Shown here piece after piece: positions 17,510 through 27,355 of a DNA stretch of 64,000 bases (position 1 is the stretch's first letter; the number at the start of each line of letters is the position of its first letter). Position numbers and translations under genes: made by a program. Below the pieces are notes generated by a model. The model was not told the DNA's origin. It made no database searches and worked only from the letters and a program-made list of their open reading frames with translations. The DNA comes from Lachnospiraceae bacterium YSD2013 (GTDB lineage: Bacteria; Bacillota; Clostridia; Lachnospirales; Lachnospiraceae). The stretch covers positions 186,001 to 250,000 of the forward strand of contig FMTX01000006.1 in NCBI GenBank assembly GCA_900100895.1, in the 5' to 3' direction.

Positions 17510-20500
17510 CTATGACTCAAAATCAAATACAATATTTGAATTTTCATCAAGTTTTAATACTGCGTCGAATACGGAGCCTTTTTTGCTCAAAAAGCCTTGA
17601 ATTTTGTCTGTTTTCTTGTCGGTAATCAGTTTGGTAAATTGTTCTTCCGACAATTCAACGCCTGCAATCTTGCCCACGAAGAACTTACATCCGTCGCCTT
17701 CTCTTACGTAGGAAGCGCAACGATAACCCATATGTCCTTTAATGATGGAACTTCCGCATTTGGGACACTTAACGTTCTCCATCACTTTGTCTTCGTCTTC
17801 AAAAACAAACTTACAGCCGGTAACGACACCTTCTTCATTTCTTGCAAGCGTAAGCTTGGCATCAAAAGAATTGCCTGATTTGGACTTAAAGCCCGATATA
17901 ATGGATGTTGTCTCGTTATTAAGGAGTTCCTTTAGGATTGCCTCGGTAATCTTTACTCCCGAAATTGTACCGACATTAAATCGGCAGCCGGCTTCGGGAT
18001 TCTCGCGGTTATAGTTCTTACAGCCGAAACCAAACTTAGTCTTAACTATATCTCCTCCACAGACGGGACATTTTACGTCTTTTATTGTTTTTTCCTCGAC
18101 GTTTTCGAAGTCAAAGACGATTTCTTTCTTGCCGTCTTCTGTTGTGTTTAGCTTAAGGCATGCATCAAATGCTTTCTTGGACTTTCCTTTAAAGCCTCTG
18201 ATGGTCTTGGAAATACCGTTGGTAAGCAGTTCTTTGACATCGGCTTCGGATATTTTCTTACCTGCAATTTCGCCTATGGAAAAATAACACTTATTCTCTT
18301 CCATAAATCTGTTTTCACAGGCGAAACCGTATTGAGTAACCACGATATTGCCACCACACGCGGGACATTTTACACCTTCCACAACTTTGGATTCGACATT
18401 GTCAAAGTCAAATACGACTTCGGTTCTGCCTGATTCGTTCTTTTGAAGGATTAATACCGCATCAAATTTCTTGCCGCTCTTACCCTTGAAGCCGCGCAAG
18501 GTTTCGGTCTTGCCTTCTTTGATCAGCTTCTCGGCAACTGCAGGCGAAATTGTCTTGCCGGCAATGGTCTTACCTATGAAAAACTTACATGAGTCTTCTT
18601 TGGCAGCGTCAAAAGCCGAGCATCCATAGCCCGCAGACTTAATAATAATGTCGCTTCCGCAATCCGGGCACTTGCAATCTTTGAGTTTCTCAGCTTCTAT
18701 ACCTTCAAAGTCGAATGCGACGGATTTCCTGCCGTTTTCGTCAGTGATGAGCTTAAGTTTTGCATTAAATTTTGCATTGTTTTTGGATTTAAATCCCGTA
18801 ATGATATCGGTAGCGCCTTCATTAATGAGCTTAATTATCGTATCATCATCCAGATGCTTGCCCGCTATCTCGCCTATACCGAAGTAGCATCCGTTTTCTT
18901 TGGTTCGGTCTTCACATGTCACACCGTAACCGGTAATCATCAAACGCTTACCGCAGGCAGGACACACAGCACCTTCCAAGTATCTTGCGGGAACTTCGGA
19001 AAAATCAAAGTTTACGTTAATGACACCATTGTCGTCTTTGTTCATAACAAGCGCTGCACTGAAAGGCTTCTTGTTCTTGCCTACAAAACCGTCGATAACC
19101 TTTGTTTTGCCTTCGGTTACAAGACTCACAAAATCTTCTTCAGGCAAATCAACACCCGCAATCGTTCCGACATTGAACTTACACTTAATCGTCTCGTCAA
19201 AGTAATTGCTGCAACCGTATCCAAAAGAGGTCGTGGTAAGCTCGCCGCCACACATAGGGCACTTAATGCCGAGTTTCTTACGCGTCGCAACTCCCTTTGA
19301 GTCCTTGCCTGTAAAGCGATTGATGTTTCTCGCAATCTGCTCGGTAAGGTCAAAAGAAATCATCTTGGTGGTCTCACGTCTTATGTAGTCTTCAAGCTTA
19401 GACCTATACTCAACGTCATCGACCGTTCCGTTAATAATTCCTTCGAGTCCCATCTCCCAGTTCGCTGTCATTTCGGGATTGAGAAGCGTAGGCACCGAAA
19501 GCTTAACAACTTCATAAATCATCTCACCAAGCTTCTCGGGAGTAATAATCTGAGTCTTCTGGTTCTGATTAAGATATTTAATGCGAACAAGCTTATCAAG
19601 TATCTCACCGCGGGTTGCTGAAGTGCCGATACCGGACTTCTTAATCTGTTCGCGAAGTTCTTCATCTTCGATAAGGTTACCCGCATTCTCCATCGCAAGA
19701 ATCAAGTTACCTGAAGTATATCGCTTGGGCGGGGATGTCTTACCTTCTTTGATCTCATAACCCTGTACAGCTATCTCGTCGCCCTTCTGAGCAGTTCCGG
19801 CAAAAGCAAGAAGTTCTTCCTTGTGTGAGTTGTCATCGCTGCCTTCATCGTCGTCGGAATCTTTCTTTTCATAAACTCCGGCAACTTCCATGTAGCCTTT
19901 CTTGGACAAAACTTTAGCTGATGTGAAGAATCTCTCTCCATCTGACATAACTGTCATCTTGACGTTCTTATATTCGGCCGCGGGATAGAAAATCGACAGA
20001 AATCTCTTGCAAATAAGGTTATAAACAGACTTTGCAAGGTCCGAAAGTGCACCTATTGCCTGAGTCTGTCCCGTCGGAATAATAGCGTAGTGATCGGTAA
20101 CCTTTGAATCGTCCGTGTACGCGCTCTTCTCGATTCCGATATACATGCGATTATCGAGAATGTTCTTGGCAAAAGGAGCCATTTCGGGATAACCCGTAAG
20201 TCCTCGGATATTCTTACTTATCTCCTTGGCAATTGCGGTAGTAAGTACACGTGCATCTGTACGAGGATAAGTCGTAAGTTTCTTTTCATATAATTCCTGC
20301 ACAACATCCAGAGTCTGTGCTGGACTTATCTTAAATATCTTGGAGCATTCCGACTGAAGCTCGGCAAGGTTAAAGAGCAAAGGCGCACGTTTATTGGATG
20401 TTGAAGTCTCGATAGAGTCAATAACTGCGGGCTTACCGGTTAAGTCGTTAATCAGAGCTTCAGCACTCTCACGCTTCTTAAAGCCGTTTTCTTTGTACAG

Positions 20501-21271
20501 GAGGGGTGATTCAAAGTACTTGGAATCCTTAACCGCTCTCCATTCACCCTTGAAACCTGCATCGCCAAAAGAACCCATAATGCGGTAAAAAGGTGTCTCT
20601 ATAAAATCACGGATTTCGCGCTCACGATTAACTACCATTCCGAGCACGCAAGTCATTACGCGTCCGATGGCTATCGCGGTATAGCTGGAAGTTGCGGCTG
20701 CATCGTTAATCATGCGACCGTATTTAACAGAAAGTGCTCTCGAAAAGTTAATTCCGAGGCTATAGTCCTCGATGGTACGCATAATACCGGACTTACCCAG
20801 ACGTGCATAATCAGACATGGGCTTTGCTTCTCTGATGCCACGCATAATTTCATCGTCGGTCTGAGAATCTATCCAAACACGAAGTTCGGTCATGCCCTCG
20901 CGGACACCACCGTAGTTGCGAATGTTTTCTTCAATTGTCTGTCCTTCTTTTCCGGAGTCGCCTGCCCAATAGACGGTATCAATGTCTTCTCGGTGTAAAA
21001 GCTTGTTAACGAGAGCATACTGATCCTTGGAGCTTTGGATTACTCCGTATTTGTATTCCTTGGGTAAAAAAGGAAGATCCTCAAGCCTCCAGGTCTTATA
21101 CTTTTCATCGTAGGCTTCAGGATAAGACATCTCGACCAGATGGCCGAAACACCACGAAATGACATAAGTGTCGTTCTCTATGTATCCGTTATTATTGCCG
21201 GACACTCTAAGTACTCTGGCAAAGTCTCTTGCCACAGACGGTTTCTCGGTTATAATCAGTTTCTTCCCCAA
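17510..21271 (-). CDS. topB: DNA topoisomerase III with six C-terminal Cys4 repeats
   Basis: The 1253-aa type IA topoisomerase begins with a Toprim domain (LIITEKPSVARDFA; AGDSGKEGQ at 103-111) and carries the active-site Tyr335 in LTTYPRTDA. The core ends near residue 660. From about 671 to the end, six repeats of 85-101 aa each start CPxCG and add two more Cys, then an IAG-K/V motif and an FDF ending. Known TopB proteins are about 650-730 aa, so the tail nearly doubles the size. An acidic stretch (DSDDDEGSDDN) interrupts the core near residue 475. The start is TTG at 21271, with AAAGGG ten bases upstream. The enzyme resolves DNA or recombination intermediates. Confidence 0.93.
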   Translation of the reverse strand: MGKKLIITEKPSVARDFARVLRVSGNNNGYIENDTYVISWCFGHLVEMSYPEAYDEKYKTWRLEDLPFLPKEYKYGVIQSSKDQYALVNKLLHREDIDTVYWAGDSGKEGQTIEENIRNYGGVREGMTELRVWIDSQTDDEIMRGIREAKPMSDYARLGKSGIMRTIEDYSLGINFSRALSVKYGRMINDAAATSSYTAIAIGRVMTCVLGMVVNREREIRDFIETPFYRIMGSFGDAGFKGEWRAVKDSKYFESPLLYKENGFKKRESAEALINDLTGKPAVIDSIETSTSNKRAPLLFNLAELQSECSKIFKISPAQTLDVVQELYEKKLTTYPRTDARVLTTAIAKEISKNIRGLTGYPEMAPFAKNILDNRMYIGIEKSAYTDDSKVTDHYAIIPTGQTQAIGALSDLAKSVYNLICKRFLSIFYPAAEYKNVKMTVMSDGERFFTSAKVLSKKGYMEVAGVYEKKDSDDDEGSDDNSHKEELLAFAGTAQKGDEIAVQGYEIKEGKTSPPKRYTSGNLILAMENAGNLIEDEELREQIKKSGIGTSATRGEILDKLVRIKYLNQNQKTQIITPEKLGEMIYEVVKLSVPTLLNPEMTANWEMGLEGIINGTVDDVEYRSKLEDYIRRETTKMISFDLTEQIARNINRFTGKDSKGVATRKKLGIKCPMCGGELTTTSFGYGCSNYFDETIKCKFNVGTIAGVDLPEEDFVSLVTEGKTKVIDGFVGKNKKPFSAALVMNKDDNGVINVNFDFSEVPARYLEGAVCPACGKRLMITGYGVTCEDRTKENGCYFGIGEIAGKHLDDDTIIKLINEGATDIITGFKSKNNAKFNAKLKLITDENGRKSVAFDFEGIEAEKLKDCKCPDCGSDIIIKSAGYGCSAFDAAKEDSCKFFIGKTIAGKTISPAVAEKLIKEGKTETLRGFKGKSGKKFDAVLILQKNESGRTEVVFDFDNVESKVVEGVKCPACGGNIVVTQYGFACENRFMEENKCYFSIGEIAGKKISEADVKELLTNGISKTIRGFKGKSKKAFDACLKLNTTEDGKKEIVFDFENVEEKTIKDVKCPVCGGDIVKTKFGFGCKNYNRENPEAGCRFNVGTISGVKITEAILKELLNNETTSIISGFKSKSGNSFDAKLTLARNEEGVVTGCKFVFEDEDKVMENVKCPKCGSSIIKGHMGYRCASYVREGDGCKFFVGKIAGVELSEEQFTKLITDKKTDKIQGFLSKKGSVFDAVLKLDENSNIVFDFES

Positions 21272-21291
21272 AATCTAAAATCCCTTTCGCT

Positions 21292-22656
21292 TTAAAGATT
21301 GTCAAGAAGCAACAATCTTAAATTCTTTCTGACCTTGGCTTCCAAAGAAAGCTTTTCGTCAAATCTGTTACCCGCAAAGAGGTAAATATGGTCAGCCGAA
21401 ATCTTAGCCTTGTCGGCCAGATACAGCAATAATTCATAGTCATCATATGTTACCATAGCTTTGTCGTAAGCGCAAAGACAGATAACATAGTTCTTGTCGG
21501 CAGACTTTCCCATAATGTCGATGTTGCCCTGCTTGCCGATCCACTTACCGAAACGTTCCACATTAATGGGAAGCTTCTTCTTATCGTTAAGTCTGCTTAA
21601 ATATTCGAGACATATCTTATCAAAATGCTTGTCTACATATGCTTTAAGCCCCGGCACAACGCAAAGTCTGTAGAATTCTTCCGGTGAACTGGTTTCAAGA
21701 TAAGACGCTCTGTTAAACATAAAGGAATAATAGAAATCCACAAGATTATTGGAGATTCCGTACAGTCCCTTTTGAGAATTGTCGCGCCCTTCCGTATCTA
21801 CGCTGAATAGCTTCTCAACAAGTTCAAGCTCCATAAGATTCTTGATATATACACTAATCTTAGCCCTTGAAAACTCTGTATGCTCATATAAGTCATTAAG
21901 CTTATTCTTACCGACTGCAAGAGCACTCAAAATAGTATTGTAAACAGAAGTCTCACGCAATTCCTCTGTTACAAGAGCCCCGGCCACATTGTGAAGCGCA
22001 CCGTTCTCAGCCAGAAGGTTCTTTACTATGTTATCCTTGATGCTCAAATGCTCATCAAACATCTTCCAAAGCCCGGGCACGCCACCGAGAATGCTGTAAC
22101 ATACAGCACAATCTTCATTGGTATACAAAGAAAAATAGTCTCTTAAATCGTAGAAAGAAAGTTCTTTTAACTTAAGAAATCCCGACAGTTCAAATGCCGC
22201 ATCACCGATTCTGCTTACGAGCGAATTCTCCACAAACCCAACCGATGAAGAAGACAGAATTACAAGATATTCCTGATTGTTCCAGTTAGAATGTATAAAA
22301 GAAATAATCTCTTCAAAGAAATCCGGATTACTCTTTAAAATATGCTGGAATTCATCAAAAACAATAACTTTCTTTTGCGTATGTTTCTTACCAAGGCATG
22401 CAAAAACCTCCGACAGTTCCGGGTACTTTAAAGTCTTAATACCCAGTTCCGCCAGTCTTAATCCGAGTCGGTACTTCTGTTCTCTCTCGCTTGCCGGCTC
22501 GCAGGCATAGTAAAAGCCCGGCTTATCGGACATGAATTCCCTGATAAGCGCAGTCTTTCCTATGTATTTCTGCCCGTATAAGACAAGAATCTGGCTCTTG
22601 TCTCTGTCATAATAATTCCCCAATTGATTTAATTCAGAATTTCTGCCAATTATCAT
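21292..22656 (-). CDS. AAA-type ATPase with DUF234-like C-terminus
   Basis: The 454-aa protein starts MIIGRNSELNQL, then Walker A GQKYIGKTALI and Walker B VIVFDEFQ with a sensor stretch ILSSSSVGFVE. A winged-helix region (YEHTEFSRAKISVYIKNLME) follows, and the C-terminus carries the DUF234-like part with RFGKWIGKQGNIDIMG, reminiscent of a PD-(D/E)xK nuclease core. This is the common archaeal/bacterial ATPase plus DUF234 family, whose function is unsettled. The start has only a weak ribosome site. It lies 18 bases after the EAL gene and 20 before topB. Confidence 0.8.
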   Translation of the reverse strand: MIIGRNSELNQLGNYYDRDKSQILVLYGQKYIGKTALIREFMSDKPGFYYACEPASEREQKYRLGLRLAELGIKTLKYPELSEVFACLGKKHTQKKVIVFDEFQHILKSNPDFFEEIISFIHSNWNNQEYLVILSSSSVGFVENSLVSRIGDAAFELSGFLKLKELSFYDLRDYFSLYTNEDCAVCYSILGGVPGLWKMFDEHLSIKDNIVKNLLAENGALHNVAGALVTEELRETSVYNTILSALAVGKNKLNDLYEHTEFSRAKISVYIKNLMELELVEKLFSVDTEGRDNSQKGLYGISNNLVDFYYSFMFNRASYLETSSPEEFYRLCVVPGLKAYVDKHFDKICLEYLSRLNDKKKLPINVERFGKWIGKQGNIDIMGKSADKNYVICLCAYDKAMVTYDDYELLLYLADKAKISADHIYLFAGNRFDEKLSLEAKVRKNLRLLLLDNL

Positions 22657-22674
22657 CTTTTACACAATCCAAAT

Positions 22675-24399
22675 TTAAATTATCCTAAGCATCAGTTCCT
22701 CGATGCCCTTGTCATCAGTAGGCTTACCGAGATAGAAACCTTGTATAAGGTCGCAATTCGTGTGCTCGGTAAGATAATCAAGCTGTTCCTTTGTCTCAAC
22801 GCCCTCAGCTACGGTTTCAAACCCTAGCTTCTCGGACATTGCGATAACGGATTCAACAATAACCTTAGAAGCATCGTCCTTAAGAATGTTATCAATAAAG
22901 GACTTATCAATTTTAAGTGTATTGATGGGCAAGCCTCTTAAGTAAGCCAAAGAAGAAAAGCCGGTTCCGAAATCGTCCAAAGAAACCTTTATTCCGTAAT
23001 CCCTTAATTCAAGCATCTTGTCGGTTATAGTCTTAAAATCGTCTATCAAAACCGATTCTGTAACTTCCAGTTCCAAAAGCTCGGGATTCATATCATACTT
23101 GTTAAGAACAGCCATGACTTTGGGCACAAAATCTGGCTTGGCGTACTGTATGGAAGAAATGTTGATTGATAAAATCACATTCAAATCAAATTTCTTTTTC
23201 CATTCCATGAACTGTCTTACGCTTTCGTTAAGAACAAAATCACCGATTGGGATGATGGTTCCGTTTTTCTCGGCCAAAGGAATGAAAACTGACGGGCTTA
23301 TCATATTTCCGTCGGAATCCTTCCATCTTATTAAAGCCTCAACTCCGCGAAGGCGCTTGTTGCGGGCGCTAAACTGCGGCTGATAATTCATGGAGAAGTT
23401 AGCGGATAAAACTGCATCTTTTAACTTGTTTTCAATTGCAACCTCATTGAGGAAATTGTTGAGTATAGCCGTGTCAAAAAACTTGATATTGTTCTTACCC
23501 TGTTTCTTGGCCTTGTACATAACTATCTCGGCACAGTTGATCAAAGAAAGTGCATCATCGGAACTTTCCGGATACTCAGCCACGCCGACGGATACGCTTA
23601 TTGACGCATCTGTCATATCCGTAAGCTTCATAGGTTTGGCAAGATACTCCTTAATAGAACGATAAATCGTATCTACACTTCTGTGACCGCAAGGGTCGTA
23701 AATTCCTATGCAGAAAATATCAGAATCGAATCTGGAAGCTATTACGTTATCTTCCGATAATCCATGGATAAATATTCCCAGATTCTGTATAATTTCATCT
23801 CCGGTTACGATTCCACGTACGTCGCTGATATTGTGAAAATCATCGATATCAAGAAGCATAACGCTTACAACAACGTTTTGTTCTTTGGCCTTATCTACGT
23901 AGTCTTTAAGCTTGGAAATAAAGTAATTTCTGTTATAAAGACCGGTTATGGAATCATAATATGCCATATATGCCAGTTCTTCCTGGCGATTACGCTGTTT
24001 CGTAACATCGGAAACAGCTACTATTTTCTCGGTAACTTCTCCCGAAGCATTCTTAAACACAGAAACATCGACGCATACCCAGGTCTTCTCATCATTCAAT
24101 TTGCAATCGAGTGCCTGTCTTGACTTTCCTTCTTTCTCAACGAAAAGAAGGCGCCTAACGTTTTCCTTGGACTCTTCCGAAAAATATTCTTCGAGTTCAG
24201 GAAGCCTTGCCGCCTCGCTAATCGTTATGTCAAAAAAAGTGTTCCAGTTTCCGAGAGTTCGCGCTGAACCCGTTTCGTAATTCACATACAAAAAGGCTCT
24301 TTGCGACGTATCAAAGAACAACCGATACATTCTCTCGTCTGCTTGGAGTTTCTGATTTAATGCCGTTAAGAGGTCAACCTGATAACGTAAATCATCCAT
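22675..24399 (-). CDS. Sensor protein with PAS-like, degenerate GGDEF and intact EAL domains (c-di-GMP phosphodiesterase)
   Basis: The 574-aa cytoplasmic protein has a PAS-like N-terminus (to about residue 145), a GGDEF domain whose signature reads RFDSD instead of GGDEF, and a C-terminal EAL domain with EALIRW, NISS, ELEVTES, DDFGTGFSSL and AEGVET all present. The cyclase half should be inactive and the EAL half should hydrolyse c-di-GMP. The ATG at 24399 has GAGGG about ten bases upstream; a TTG 14 codons earlier has none. It lies 45 bases after asd and 18 before the ATPase gene. The input signal is unknown. Confidence 0.88.
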   Translation of the reverse strand: MDDLRYQVDLLTALNQKLQADERMYRLFFDTSQRAFLYVNYETGSARTLGNWNTFFDITISEAARLPELEEYFSEESKENVRRLLFVEKEGKSRQALDCKLNDEKTWVCVDVSVFKNASGEVTEKIVAVSDVTKQRNRQEELAYMAYYDSITGLYNRNYFISKLKDYVDKAKEQNVVVSVMLLDIDDFHNISDVRGIVTGDEIIQNLGIFIHGLSEDNVIASRFDSDIFCIGIYDPCGHRSVDTIYRSIKEYLAKPMKLTDMTDASISVSVGVAEYPESSDDALSLINCAEIVMYKAKKQGKNNIKFFDTAILNNFLNEVAIENKLKDAVLSANFSMNYQPQFSARNKRLRGVEALIRWKDSDGNMISPSVFIPLAEKNGTIIPIGDFVLNESVRQFMEWKKKFDLNVILSINISSIQYAKPDFVPKVMAVLNKYDMNPELLELEVTESVLIDDFKTITDKMLELRDYGIKVSLDDFGTGFSSLAYLRGLPINTLKIDKSFIDNILKDDASKVIVESVIAMSEKLGFETVAEGVETKEQLDYLTEHTNCDLIQGFYLGKPTDDKGIEELMLRII

Positions 24400-24444
24400 A
24401 TAAATATAACCCTCTATTCTCGCTTCGTCCCCATAAAGCAATGT

Positions 24445-25530
24445 TTATTTCTTGGTGATGTAACCCTGAGCTTTCAAAAGCTCTGCGCATAAAACAGCTC
24501 CGCCTGCAGCACCGCGAACAGTGTTGTGTGAAAGGCCTACAAACTTAAAGTCGTATACGCTGTCTTCGCGAAGACGTCCGATTGAAACGCCCATTCCCTT
24601 TTCATAGTCTACATCAAGTTTAACCTGAGGTCTATTATCTTCTTCAAGATACTGAATAAAATTCTTGGGAGCGCTGGGAAGATTTAACTCCTGAGGAGCA
24701 CCCTTGGCGGATCTAAGCTTCTCTATAAGCTGTTCCTTGGTGGGTTTCTTACGGAACTTAACAAATACGGAAGCTGTGTGGCCGTTTAATACGGGAACAC
24801 GGATACACTGAGAAGTAATCACGAGATCCTTCTTAAGTTCAATCTCGCCATCCTTAAGATTACCGAGAACTCTCAAAGGCTCCTTCTCACTCTTTTCTTC
24901 CTCACCGCCGATGTAAGGGATGATGTTCTCAATCATCTCGGGCCAGTCCTTGAAGGTCTTGCCTGCACCGGATATAGCCTGGTATGTGGAAGCGATTACC
25001 TCATAAGGCTCGAACTCGCTCCATGCCCAAAGGCAGGGTGTATAGCTCTGAATGGAGCAGTTAGGCTTAACCGCGATAAATCCTCTCTTGGTGCCGAGTC
25101 TCTTCTTCTGAGCCTCGATAAGACCTGTATGATCTGCGTTAATCTCCGGAACAACCATAGGAACATCCTTGGTCCATCTGTGAGCGGAGTTATTGGATAC
25201 AACGGGAGTTTCGGTCTTGGCATATGCTTCTTCGATTGCCTTGATTTCTTCCTTGGTCATGTCAACCGCGCTGAAGCAGAAATCAACTTCGGAAGCAACC
25301 TTATCAACCTCTGTTACGTCCTTAACAACAATTTTCTTAACAGCCTCGGGCATGGGAGTATCCATTTTCCATCTGTCGCCTACGGCTTCTTCGTAAGTCT
25401 TGCCTGCGGATCTGGGGCTTGCCGCAATTGTGGTAACTTCGAACCAGGGGTGATTTTCAAGAAGAGAAATAAATCTCTGGCCTACCATACCCGTTCCGCC
25501 TAAAATACCTACTTTCAACTTTTCACTCAT
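24445..25530 (-). CDS. asd: Aspartate-semialdehyde dehydrogenase (archaeal/fungal-type)
   Basis: The 361-aa enzyme shows the NADP fold VGILGGTGMVGQRF, the catalytic Cys in VKPNCSIQ, the STYQAISGAG block and a NTVRGAAGGAVL C-terminus. These place it with the archaeal and yeast Hom2 class rather than the proteobacterial one. It reduces aspartyl phosphate to aspartate semialdehyde for lysine, threonine and methionine synthesis. An AGGAGG site lies 11 bases before ATG 25530; a nine-codon extension includes that site and is not real. It follows argH by 34 bases. Confidence 0.95.
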   Translation of the reverse strand: MSEKLKVGILGGTGMVGQRFISLLENHPWFEVTTIAASPRSAGKTYEEAVGDRWKMDTPMPEAVKKIVVKDVTEVDKVASEVDFCFSAVDMTKEEIKAIEEAYAKTETPVVSNNSAHRWTKDVPMVVPEINADHTGLIEAQKKRLGTKRGFIAVKPNCSIQSYTPCLWAWSEFEPYEVIASTYQAISGAGKTFKDWPEMIENIIPYIGGEEEKSEKEPLRVLGNLKDGEIELKKDLVITSQCIRVPVLNGHTASVFVKFRKKPTKEQLIEKLRSAKGAPQELNLPSAPKNFIQYLEEDNRPQVKLDVDYEKGMGVSIGRLREDSVYDFKFVGLSHNTVRGAAGGAVLCAELLKAQGYITKK

Positions 25531-25564
25531 GAATAAATTATCCTCCTGCATATACAATGCTTAA

Positions 25565-26965
25565 TTATTCAAATTCACTGTCCTGCCAGTCGTGTTCAAG
25601 ATAGTCACGGCTTACGGCAATAACCTTACTCATCGCTTCCTGTCCGGGCGCGCCTATAGTCAAGCGTTTCGATACACATGTCTTAAGAGATATCTCGTCA
25701 TAAACATCTGCATCGAAAAGCTCCGAGAATTCTTTTAATTTGGCCAAAGAACAATCATCGATACTGATACCTTCATCTATGCAGTAAAGTACCAGCTCAC
25801 CTATAACCTTATGGGCATCTCTGAAAGGCATTCCCTTTTTAACCAGATAGTCTGCGGCATCGGTAGCGTTCGTAAATCCGTTAACCGCGCTCTTGGCCAT
25901 GTTGTCTTTATTAAACTTGGTAGTGGCAAGCATGCCTTCGAAAAGGTCGAGGCAAGTCTTTACCGTATCGATAGCGTCAAAGCTTACTTCCTTGTCTTCT
26001 TGCATGTCTTTGTTGTAGGCCAAAGGAAGGCCTTTCATGGTAGTAAGAAGCGACATCAATGCTCCGTATACTCTGCCTGTCTTACCGCGTACAAGCTCTG
26101 CTATATCCGGATTCTTCTTCTGAGGCATGATGGAGGAGCCTGTTGAAAAAGCATCGTCAAGTTCGATAAATCTGTATTCATTGGTATTCCATACGATTAT
26201 CTCTTCGCAGAAACGGCTCAAATGCATTGCAATAATGCTGAGTGCGGCGAGAAACTCAATAAGATAATCTCTGTCCGATACGGAATCCATACTGTTAAGT
26301 GTAGGTCCGTAAAAGCCCATCAAAGAAGCCGTCATATCGCGGTCCAAAGGATACGTGGTACCCGCAAGAGCACCTGCTCCCAAGGGGCAATAATTCATAC
26401 GATGGAAAATGTCTTTGAGTCTGTCTCTGTCACGCTTAAACATCTCAAAATAAGCTCCGAGATGATGTGCAAGCGTTACAGGCTGAGCCTTCTGAAGATG
26501 AGTAAATCCCGGCATATACGTGTCGGTATTCTCGGTCATGATATCAAGAATGGTGCCAAGCAGTTTCTTAACCGCAGCATCCACATATAAGACCTCAAGT
26601 CTGGTGTAGAGCTTCATGTCAAGAGCAACCTGATCGTTACGGCTTCTTCCCGTGTGAAGTTTCTTACCCGTATCACCGATTCTCTCAATAAGCTTAGCTT
26701 CCATGAAGCTGTGAATGTCCTCATAAGCATCGGTAATCTCAAGCTTTCCCTCCAAAACATCGTTCTTAACGGACACAAGACCGTCGATAATCTTGGTGGA
26801 TTCTTCCTTGGTAATTATTCCGCATTTGGCAAGCATTGCGGCATGTGCCACAGACCCTTCGCAATCTCTTTCCATAAGCCTTTTGTCAAAGTTAATGGAG
26901 GCATTGAAGTCGTATACTTTCTTGTCTGTTTCCTTAGTAAATCGTCCGCCCCAAAGCTGTGCCAT
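25565..26965 (-). CDS. argH: Argininosuccinate lyase
   Basis: The 466-aa protein has the fumarase/aspartase superfamily signature GSSIMPQKKNPDIAELVRG around residue 280, plus THLQKAQPVTLAHH and the start MAQLWGGRF typical of ArgH. It splits argininosuccinate into arginine and fumarate. The ATG at 26965 fits family length; an extension of 37 codons upstream is a chance open frame. A GGAG site is present but 12 bases off. A promoter lies about 45 bases upstream. argG is not in the window. Confidence 0.96.
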   Translation of the reverse strand: MAQLWGGRFTKETDKKVYDFNASINFDKRLMERDCEGSVAHAAMLAKCGIITKEESTKIIDGLVSVKNDVLEGKLEITDAYEDIHSFMEAKLIERIGDTGKKLHTGRSRNDQVALDMKLYTRLEVLYVDAAVKKLLGTILDIMTENTDTYMPGFTHLQKAQPVTLAHHLGAYFEMFKRDRDRLKDIFHRMNYCPLGAGALAGTTYPLDRDMTASLMGFYGPTLNSMDSVSDRDYLIEFLAALSIIAMHLSRFCEEIIVWNTNEYRFIELDDAFSTGSSIMPQKKNPDIAELVRGKTGRVYGALMSLLTTMKGLPLAYNKDMQEDKEVSFDAIDTVKTCLDLFEGMLATTKFNKDNMAKSAVNGFTNATDAADYLVKKGMPFRDAHKVIGELVLYCIDEGISIDDCSLAKLKEFSELFDADVYDEISLKTCVSKRLTIGAPGQEAMSKVIAVSRDYLEHDWQDSEFE

Positions 26966-27008
26966 GATCGTTAAATGCTCCTTTGCATCTCTGTAATTGT
27001 TAAATCCA

Positions 27009-27037
27009 ATTTTAGCATAGAGGTACCTTTGATTCAA
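27009..27037 (-). promoter_or_regulatory. Probable promoter of argH and downstream genes
   Basis: TTGAAT (27037-27032) and TAAAAT (27014-27009) are spaced by exactly 17 bases on the minus strand, about 45 bases before the argH start. The rest of the 264-base gap up to the tRNA shows only the tRNA terminator. Confidence 0.5.
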
Positions 27038-27183
27038 CACAAAGACACCTTCAAAAAGTGCCAAAATAATATGCAAAAAGAGCGAAAATCTCTACACAAT
27101 ATACATATGTGCGTCATACGCGTACATATTATAGCAATTCGTCCTTGTGAAGCGTTAAAGCAAAATGCCTTCAAACCCTTGAA

Positions 27184-27218
27184 TAAAAAGAAAAAGGAAC
27201 CTTGCAATAAGGTTCCTT
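27184..27218 (-). terminator. Intrinsic terminator after tRNA-Thr
   Basis: A 10-bp stem AAGGAACCTT / AAGGTTCCTT with a 5-base loop is followed by TTTTTC and further T on the minus strand, 12 bases after the tRNA. Confidence 0.85.
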
Positions 27219-27229
27219 CAAACATTCAA

Positions 27230-27302
<73 letters not shown>

Positions 27303-27326
27303 CTGCGTCTTAACGACACAATGGAT

Positions 27327-27355
27327 ATTATAAGATGTGCTAATCGTTTTGGCAA
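27327..27355 (-). promoter_or_regulatory. Strong promoter of tRNA-Thr
   Basis: TTGCCA (27355-27350, 5 of 6) and a perfect TATAAT (27332-27327) are spaced by 17 bases. The -35 lies inside the last codons of the branching-enzyme-like gene, so the tRNA is transcribed separately from it. Confidence 0.75.

Noticed and set aside
17510-19300. Nearly regular 300-base periodic DNA repeat as a tandem DNA repeat or CRISPR-like array
   Set aside because: The periodicity is protein-level, from the six zinc repeats of topB; the DNA copies are diverged and in frame.
18870-20960. Toprim motif of topB reading D-S-G-K-E-G-Q, second Asp replaced
   Set aside because: Gly at this position is frequent in Firmicute TopB proteins (DAGREGE type), so it is not evidence of inactivity.
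26966-27076. 37-codon upstream extension of argH
   Set aside because: It passes through the promoter candidate and has no ribosome site; family length fits the start at 26965.
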